This document shows positions 5,308-8,929 of a stretch of DNA of 8,929 bases, piece by piece (position 1 is the first letter of the stretch; the number at the start of each line of letters is the position of its first letter). Source of the stretch: JAAYKM01 sp964408155 (lineage in GTDB: Bacteria; Desulfobacterota; Syntrophia; Syntrophales; JAAYKM01); the NCBI GenBank assembly GCA_964408155.1, contig CAYOYJ010000105.1, positions 1 through 8,929 on the forward strand, written 5' to 3'. The position numbers were made by a program, and so were the translations under genes. The notes beneath the pieces are model-generated. The model was not told where the DNA came from. It saw nothing but the letters and a program-made list of their open reading frames with translations, and did not search any database.

Positions 5308-6891
5308 ATGTCCAACAGCAATTCCTTGTCTGATGCCATCAGAATAGCCTACCGGAATAATGAAGAGGATGAAACCCTGGAGCCTCTGGTCCTTACCTCT
5401 ATGGATCACGTTCCCATCGGACGGATCAAAAAGGGTGATCCGGTCATTTTTTACAACATCCGCGGCGAAAGAGAAGTCGAACTCTCACGGAGCCTGACTG
5501 AAAGCGGGTTTGACGAATTTCATGTTGATCCTCATTTCACCTGTGATTTAACCACCATGATTCAGTACCATAAGGATTTGAACGCTGCCGTCGCTTTTCC
5601 TCCCGAGGAGACCGTTGAAGACACGCTAAGTGACGTTCTCTCGGCTCATGGGATCAAACAGATCAAGATTACGGAAGCAGAAAAATCCATTCATGTGGGG
5701 TATTTTCTAAACGGTAAAAAAGACGAACCGGTGGCAGGAGAGGAACGCATCATCGTACCCACCCGCAAGGACGTCACTCTGTTCGACGAAGCGCCTGAAA
5801 TGTCCATCGTCGCAATAACCGAAGCAACGCTTCAAAAAATCAAGGATCCGTCCGTTCAGTTCATCTTCACGAATTTTCCCAATGTCGATGTGGTGGGTCA
5901 TATCGAAAACGAATCCGCCATCCTGGCTGCAGTCGCCGCGGTTGACCGCCATCTCGGGCTGGTAGTGGATGCAGCCCGCCGCCAAGACATGACGGTGATC
6001 ATTACGGCCGATCACGGAACGGTCGAAAAATGGCAATACCCCGATGGGACGATTGACACGGGCCACACCGACAGCCCCGTTCCTTTTATTTTAATCCACC
6101 CCGGATATGACCGGCCCCTGCGTGATCAAGGCGCACTGTCGGATATCGCCCCCACCGTCCTGGATTTGTTCGGCCTTCCCAAACCGGCAAGCATGACCGG
6201 GCGCTCGCTCATGTTGGAAAACCCCTCTTGTACCAAACCAGCCTGCAAACGCCTGCTCCTTATTCTTCTCGACGGTTGGGGTGAGAGTGCAACGACGATG
6301 GGCAATCTGATCGTCAAAGCCCATACGCCCCGCATGGACGTTTTCAGGAAAGACCATCCCTTTACGCTGCTGCACGCGTCGGGAGAAGCGGTGGGGTTGC
6401 CGCCCGGCACCGTCGGCAATTCCGAGGCAGGCCATCTTCATATCGGATCAGGACGGACCATTTTTTCCGATCGTCTGAAGATCGACCAGGCGATTGAAAA
6501 CGGTTCTTTTTTTCGAAACCCGACCTTGCTTGCGGCCATGGACAGATCGTTACAAAACGACAAACCCCTTCATTTCATGGGAATTGTTTCTTTTTTCAGT
6601 TCGCACGGCTCGATCAATCATCTTTTTGCCTTGATGGAGATGGCGAAACAAAAGAGAATCAAGGAACTCTATATCCACGCCATGCTGGGCCGACGCGGCG
6701 AACTTCCGGAAAGCGGCGCAATTTACATCGATCGGGTGGAACAGAGGGCGCGTGATTTTGGATTAGGCAAGGTGGTTTCTGTGATCGGCCGTTACTGGTC
6801 CATGGATCGCGAGGACAACTGGGACCGCATTGAAAAAACTTATCGCATGCTCGTTCACGGTGAGGGCAGGCAGATTTCGGGAGGTCCCTAA
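5308..6891 (+). CDS. gpmI: Circularly permuted cofactor-independent phosphoglycerate mutase (iPGM/GpmI homologue)
   Basis: The iPGM family interconverts 3- and 2-phosphoglycerate in glycolysis/gluconeogenesis with two metal ions and a phosphoserine. This 527-residue protein (family about 510) carries its blocks in rotated order. Residues 1-62 match the end of the transferase domain (R52 and R55 in IRGER). Residues 63-302 match the C-terminal phosphatase half: K126, D194 and H198 (NVDVVGH), D235-H236 (TADHG), H253, and MTGRSL, where canonical enzymes end. Residues 303-314 are a linker with C308 and C313. Residues 315-420 are the canonical N terminus: D322 (LLDGWG) and S372 (GNSEAGH), the phosphorylated Ser. 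Residues 421-527 begin the transferase domain (H433, R463, R495, R501) and end just after VHGEG. All seven metal-site residues are present. The usual DGRD is GRRG (461-464), losing one substrate-site Asp. The ATG has AGGAG 10 bases upstream. The homology and the permutation are clear; retained mutase activity is likely but unproven. Confidence 0.93.
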   Translation: MSNSNSLSDAIRIAYRNNEEDETLEPLVLTSMDHVPIGRIKKGDPVIFYNIRGEREVELSRSLTESGFDEFHVDPHFTCDLTTMIQYHKDLNAAVAFPPEETVEDTLSDVLSAHGIKQIKITEAEKSIHVGYFLNGKKDEPVAGEERIIVPTRKDVTLFDEAPEMSIVAITEATLQKIKDPSVQFIFTNFPNVDVVGHIENESAILAAVAAVDRHLGLVVDAARRQDMTVIITADHGTVEKWQYPDGTIDTGHTDSPVPFILIHPGYDRPLRDQGALSDIAPTVLDLFGLPKPASMTGRSLMLENPSCTKPACKRLLLILLDGWGESATTMGNLIVKAHTPRMDVFRKDHPFTLLHASGEAVGLPPGTVGNSEAGHLHIGSGRTIFSDRLKIDQAIENGSFFRNPTLLAAMDRSLQNDKPLHFMGIVSFFSSHGSINHLFALMEMAKQKRIKELYIHAMLGRRGELPESGAIYIDRVEQRARDFGLGKVVSVIGRYWSMDREDNWDRIEKTYRMLVHGEGRQISGGP

Positions 6892-6892
6892 A

Positions 6893-7432
6893 ATGGAAGC
6901 GCGGATCAACCAATCGGTTTTGTCATTGATAGTTGCCGATATCACAAAGGAATCGACGGATGCGATTATCAACGCCGCGAATTCCGGTTTACGAGGCGGC
7001 GGGGGCGTGGATGGTGCCATCCACCGCGCGGGCGGGCCAACGATTCTGGAGGAATGCCGAAAAATTGGTTCCTGCCCAACCGGCAGCGCCGTGATCACCT
7101 CTGCTGGTCTGTTAAAAGCAAAGTATGTCATTCACGCGGTGGGGCCGATTTACCGGGACGGCCGGCACAATGAAGAAACGCTCCTGCGAAACGCCTACGC
7201 CTCATGCCTCAATCTGGCCGAGCAGCATGGATTAAAATCCATATCCTTTCCGGCTCTCAGCGCGGGGGCTTATGGTTATCCCCTGCGTCCGGCCGCCCGG
7301 ATTGCCCTGGAAGCGGTGATTGGATATTTGATCGGCCACGCTGAAATTGAGACGGTGCATTTCGTCCTTTTCAGCCGGGATACTTATGAGGCATTTGCAG
7401 ACGAACTTCAAACTCTTCTCCAAAGCGGTTAA
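6893..7432 (+). CDS. Macro domain protein, MacroD/YmdB type (ADP-ribose / O-acetyl-ADP-ribose hydrolase)
   Basis: This 179-residue single-domain protein binds ADP-ribose. Its signature is at residues 24-48: AIINAANSGLRGGGGVDGAI, with N27, N30 and D40 as the conserved Asn and Asp residues of the hydrolytic MacroD class. The second phosphate-binding loop is FPALSAGAYGYP (119-130). Relatives remove ADP-ribose from acidic side chains or deacetylate O-acetyl-ADP-ribose; which applies here cannot be decided. The ATG at 6893 is chosen because it starts where homologues start and has CGGGAGG (6878-6884) 8 bases upstream; the same frame is open to an ATG at 6830, inside the mutase gene, without family similarity. 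Only one base separates it from the mutase stop, so the pair must be co-transcribed and probably coupled in translation. Why a glycolytic-type enzyme is paired with an ADP-ribose enzyme is not evident. Confidence 0.93.
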   Translation: MEARINQSVLSLIVADITKESTDAIINAANSGLRGGGGVDGAIHRAGGPTILEECRKIGSCPTGSAVITSAGLLKAKYVIHAVGPIYRDGRHNEETLLRNAYASCLNLAEQHGLKSISFPALSAGAYGYPLRPAARIALEAVIGYLIGHAEIETVHFVLFSRDTYEAFADELQTLLQSG

Positions 7433-7433
7433 T

Positions 7434-7468
7434 CGATGAATCATGGTAGGGATTTCTCTGATGCATCG
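7434..7468 (+). other. Imperfect hairpin after the macro-domain gene
   Basis: CGATG-A-ATCA (7434-7443) pairs with TGAT-G-CATCG (7459-7468): five plus four base pairs with one A-G mismatch and a 15-base loop. It starts one base after the stop codon. Only a short CTTTTA follows, so it is at best a weak terminator or an RNA end-stabilising structure. The rest of the gap up to 7555 holds a lone TATAAA (7498-7503) with no good -35, and the SD AAGGAG at 7544-7549. Confidence 0.35.
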
Positions 7469-7555
7469 TGAGGCACTTTTATGAATCCGGTCATTAATAT
7501 AAAAATGGTCGTTTAATTCAAATCGTGCAATTTTCCAGCAAGAAAGGAGTCGGCT

Positions 7556-8659
7556 ATGAAGACTTTTTGGGGAACCTTCGCGGCGTTTTTCTTTCTTCTG
7601 TTCTCTTCCCAGGTCGTATGGGGCGATCCCCTGCAGTCCAAGGGGAGCGGCAAACTGCCGCAAATCAGGCCCGGAGAGCGGGTGGTTCCGGCAATTCTCC
7701 CAGACCTGGTGGTCAGTATCGTGTCCATCGGCACACCCCGCGCGGAAAACCGTGACCCTTTCACCGGACGAATCCAGGATGCCGGTGGACCGGCCGATTC
7801 GGTGCCGGTTTATGTTACAATCCCCCTGACAGTCAAGGTTAAAAATATCGGCCGCGCGGCGGCACGCCCGCTCCGGGTCTCCGTGGAAGCGGAAGGCGGC
7901 ATGCCCCCCGGATACCTTGCCTACAGCTTCAAAGTTCCCGGGTCAACCCTCTCCGACATGCTCTACCTGAACGAATCACTCGCCCCCGGCGCGGAACGGA
8001 CGTTCAGCGGCACCCTCATCAGCCGGCCTTTTACACTGGCCCTGTACCGCAGCGACGCCGAAGGGGTCACCATGCGTTACCGTGCCGTGGTAGACCCGCT
8101 GTTTCCCGGACATCCGTCAATCCGCGAATCGAACGAAACAAACAACCTTTCCGACTGGAGCATGCCGGTAAACCTCCCGCGAGCGTCCATCATCATAGTC
8201 GGCACACCCGTCGGGCCTGATTTGGCCGCTACGATCGACGAGGTCATTCTGAAGCCGGATACCACATGGTACTATGGTGGGGTTACCTACAATAAATACG
8301 ATATCTTTTTCAGAATATACAACCGGGGTACGGCCGAGTACAGAGGCCAGGGAACTGATGCACTCGATTGGGAAATGTATGATTTTGCAGAAAGCAATCG
8401 CAGGGTCTACGGCTCGCCCGACGGATGGCGACTCTTTGTGTCCGGCTTTCGTTTAAGTATCGCCCCGGGCAGCTTCCAGAAATTCCCATTACGGAATATG
8501 GATCTTCCCACTGACTGCACAAAAATAAAACTCGTGCTGGATCCCGGAAACCGGGTAGCCGAGCTGAATGAGGAGAACAACATTGTAGAGAAGAGTCTTC
8601 TCCAATTAGCCCCCTTACCCCCCGAATCGTGGGTACCGATGACCGGGGCCGAACCATGA
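7556..8659 (+). CDS. Secreted protein with two CARDB-like domains
   Basis: This 367-residue protein has a signal peptide (KT then about 17 hydrophobic residues; likely cut after V21-W22-G23). Two immunoglobulin-like CARDB (cell adhesion related domain in bacteria) units follow. The first spans about 48-205, from LPDLVVSIVSI through VKVKNIGRAAARPLRVSV to DPLFPGHPSIRESNETNN at 180-197. The second spans about 219-352, from VGPDLAATIDEVIL through FFRIYNRGTAEYRG to DPGNRVAELNEENN at 329-342. The opening PDL, the NxG after the third strand and the closing Asp-Pro plus Glu/Asn-rich pair recur in both. I see no membrane anchor, sortase signal or C-terminal sorting domain, so it is probably periplasmic or exported. 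The ATG at 7556 follows AAGGAG with a 6-base spacer. GC content looks higher than in the minus-strand genes. The true partner is unknown; adhesion is only the family label. Confidence 0.85.
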   Translation: MKTFWGTFAAFFFLLFSSQVVWGDPLQSKGSGKLPQIRPGERVVPAILPDLVVSIVSIGTPRAENRDPFTGRIQDAGGPADSVPVYVTIPLTVKVKNIGRAAARPLRVSVEAEGGMPPGYLAYSFKVPGSTLSDMLYLNESLAPGAERTFSGTLISRPFTLALYRSDAEGVTMRYRAVVDPLFPGHPSIRESNETNNLSDWSMPVNLPRASIIIVGTPVGPDLAATIDEVILKPDTTWYYGGVTYNKYDIFFRIYNRGTAEYRGQGTDALDWEMYDFAESNRRVYGSPDGWRLFVSGFRLSIAPGSFQKFPLRNMDLPTDCTKIKLVLDPGNRVAELNEENNIVEKSLLQLAPLPPESWVPMTGAEP

Positions 8660-8847
8660 AAGTTGGCCTGAATATGGGCGCGCGATAACCTCTCCAGGAA
8701 CAAAACGGCCGTTCCGTCAAAGGGTGACGTATTTATACTATTGCAGCAATTTCAGAATGCTCGCCTCTACGGAGATAAATTTTTACGGCCCCCACGGATT
8801 TATCCGGAGTTCGTGCTCACTCCGAAGCGCGCCCTTAACTGTAATCC
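8660..8847. other. Intergenic region with small hairpins, no gene found
   Basis: No credible coding frame or RNA gene is visible. It contains several short dyads: GGAAC/GTTCC (8697-8701 with 8711-8715), CGTCA/TGACG (8715-8719 with 8725-8729, 5-base loop), GATAAAT/ATTTATC (8774-8780 with 8798-8804) and CGGAGT/ACTCCG (8805-8810 with 8819-8824). None has a good T tract, so I do not call a terminator for the CARDB gene. Confidence 0.4.
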
Positions 8848-8877
8848 TTGACAGAAAAAACGTGTTTTCCCTATATT
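8848..8877 (+). promoter_or_regulatory. Sigma70-type promoter for a gene beyond the right edge
   Basis: A perfect -35 TTGACA (8848-8853) is followed after 18 bases by TATATT (8872-8877), 5/6 to the -10 consensus. It is the best promoter in the window. Transcription would start near 8884 and proceed out of the window, giving a leader of roughly 45 bases before the expected start codon. Confidence 0.65.
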
Positions 8878-8911
8878 AGTCATCCCTGAAAAACTCTGTT
8901 TTCGACGGAGC

Positions 8912-8924
8912 AGGAGTTTAGGAG
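8912..8924 (+). promoter_or_regulatory. Ribosome binding site(s) of a gene starting just past the window
   Basis: Two purine-rich SD-like sequences lie close together, AGGAG at 8912-8916 and AGGAG at 8920-8924. The second would suit a start codon a few bases past 8929. Together with the promoter at 8848-8877 this predicts a well-expressed plus-strand gene immediately to the right. Confidence 0.55.
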
Positions 8925-8929
8925 AGTCA

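Noticed and set aside
5308..6891. Two separate half-enzymes or a frameshifted pseudogene instead of one permuted mutase
   Set aside because: The frame is continuous, the linker is short and in frame, no second SD precedes the second half, and almost all catalytic residues survive in both halves.
6830..6892. Longer macro-domain protein starting within the mutase gene
   Set aside because: The extension has no family similarity, while the ATG at 6893 has a good SD and matches where homologues begin.

Overview
The window reads as an ordinary chromosomal segment of a Gram-negative anaerobe-type bacterium, most likely Desulfobacterota (deltaproteobacteria; a Syntrophales-like lineage is my guess). 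The evidence is the CarD / membrane PIN-TRAM / IspD block, a pcm gene next to an NlpD-like lipoprotein, an orphan radical SAM enzyme, and codon use and GC content near the middle of the range. I see no mobile element, CRISPR array, rRNA or tRNA.

Layout. Positions 1-5118 are all on the minus strand. Read in transcription order they are: an uncharacterised 131-residue protein, pcm (protein repair methyltransferase), a LysM/LytM lipoprotein, a radical SAM protein, then carD, a membrane-anchored PIN-TRAM protein, and the first 41 codons of ispD running off the left end. The first four are tightly packed and look like one operon. carD has its own promoter candidate. A strong hairpin with a T tract lies in the 41 bases between the PIN-TRAM gene and ispD.

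Positions 5119-5307 are a divergent control region with candidate promoters facing both ways and an inverted repeat overlapping them. To the right, on the plus strand, are a phosphoglycerate mutase gene, a macro-domain gene coupled to it (1-base gap, its SD inside the mutase gene), and a secreted protein with two CARDB-like domains. The last 85 bases hold a good sigma70-type promoter and SD sites for a gene that starts just beyond the window.

The highlight is the mutase at 5308-6891. It carries essentially all sequence blocks of cofactor-independent phosphoglycerate mutase (iPGM/GpmI), but in circularly permuted order. The canonical C-terminal half comes first. It is joined by a short linker to the canonical N-terminal half, and the protein ends where the canonical enzyme would be mid-way through its transferase domain. 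All seven metal-site residues are present. One substrate-site Asp and parts of two substrate loops are changed. I know of no described circularly permuted iPGM, but I could not search.
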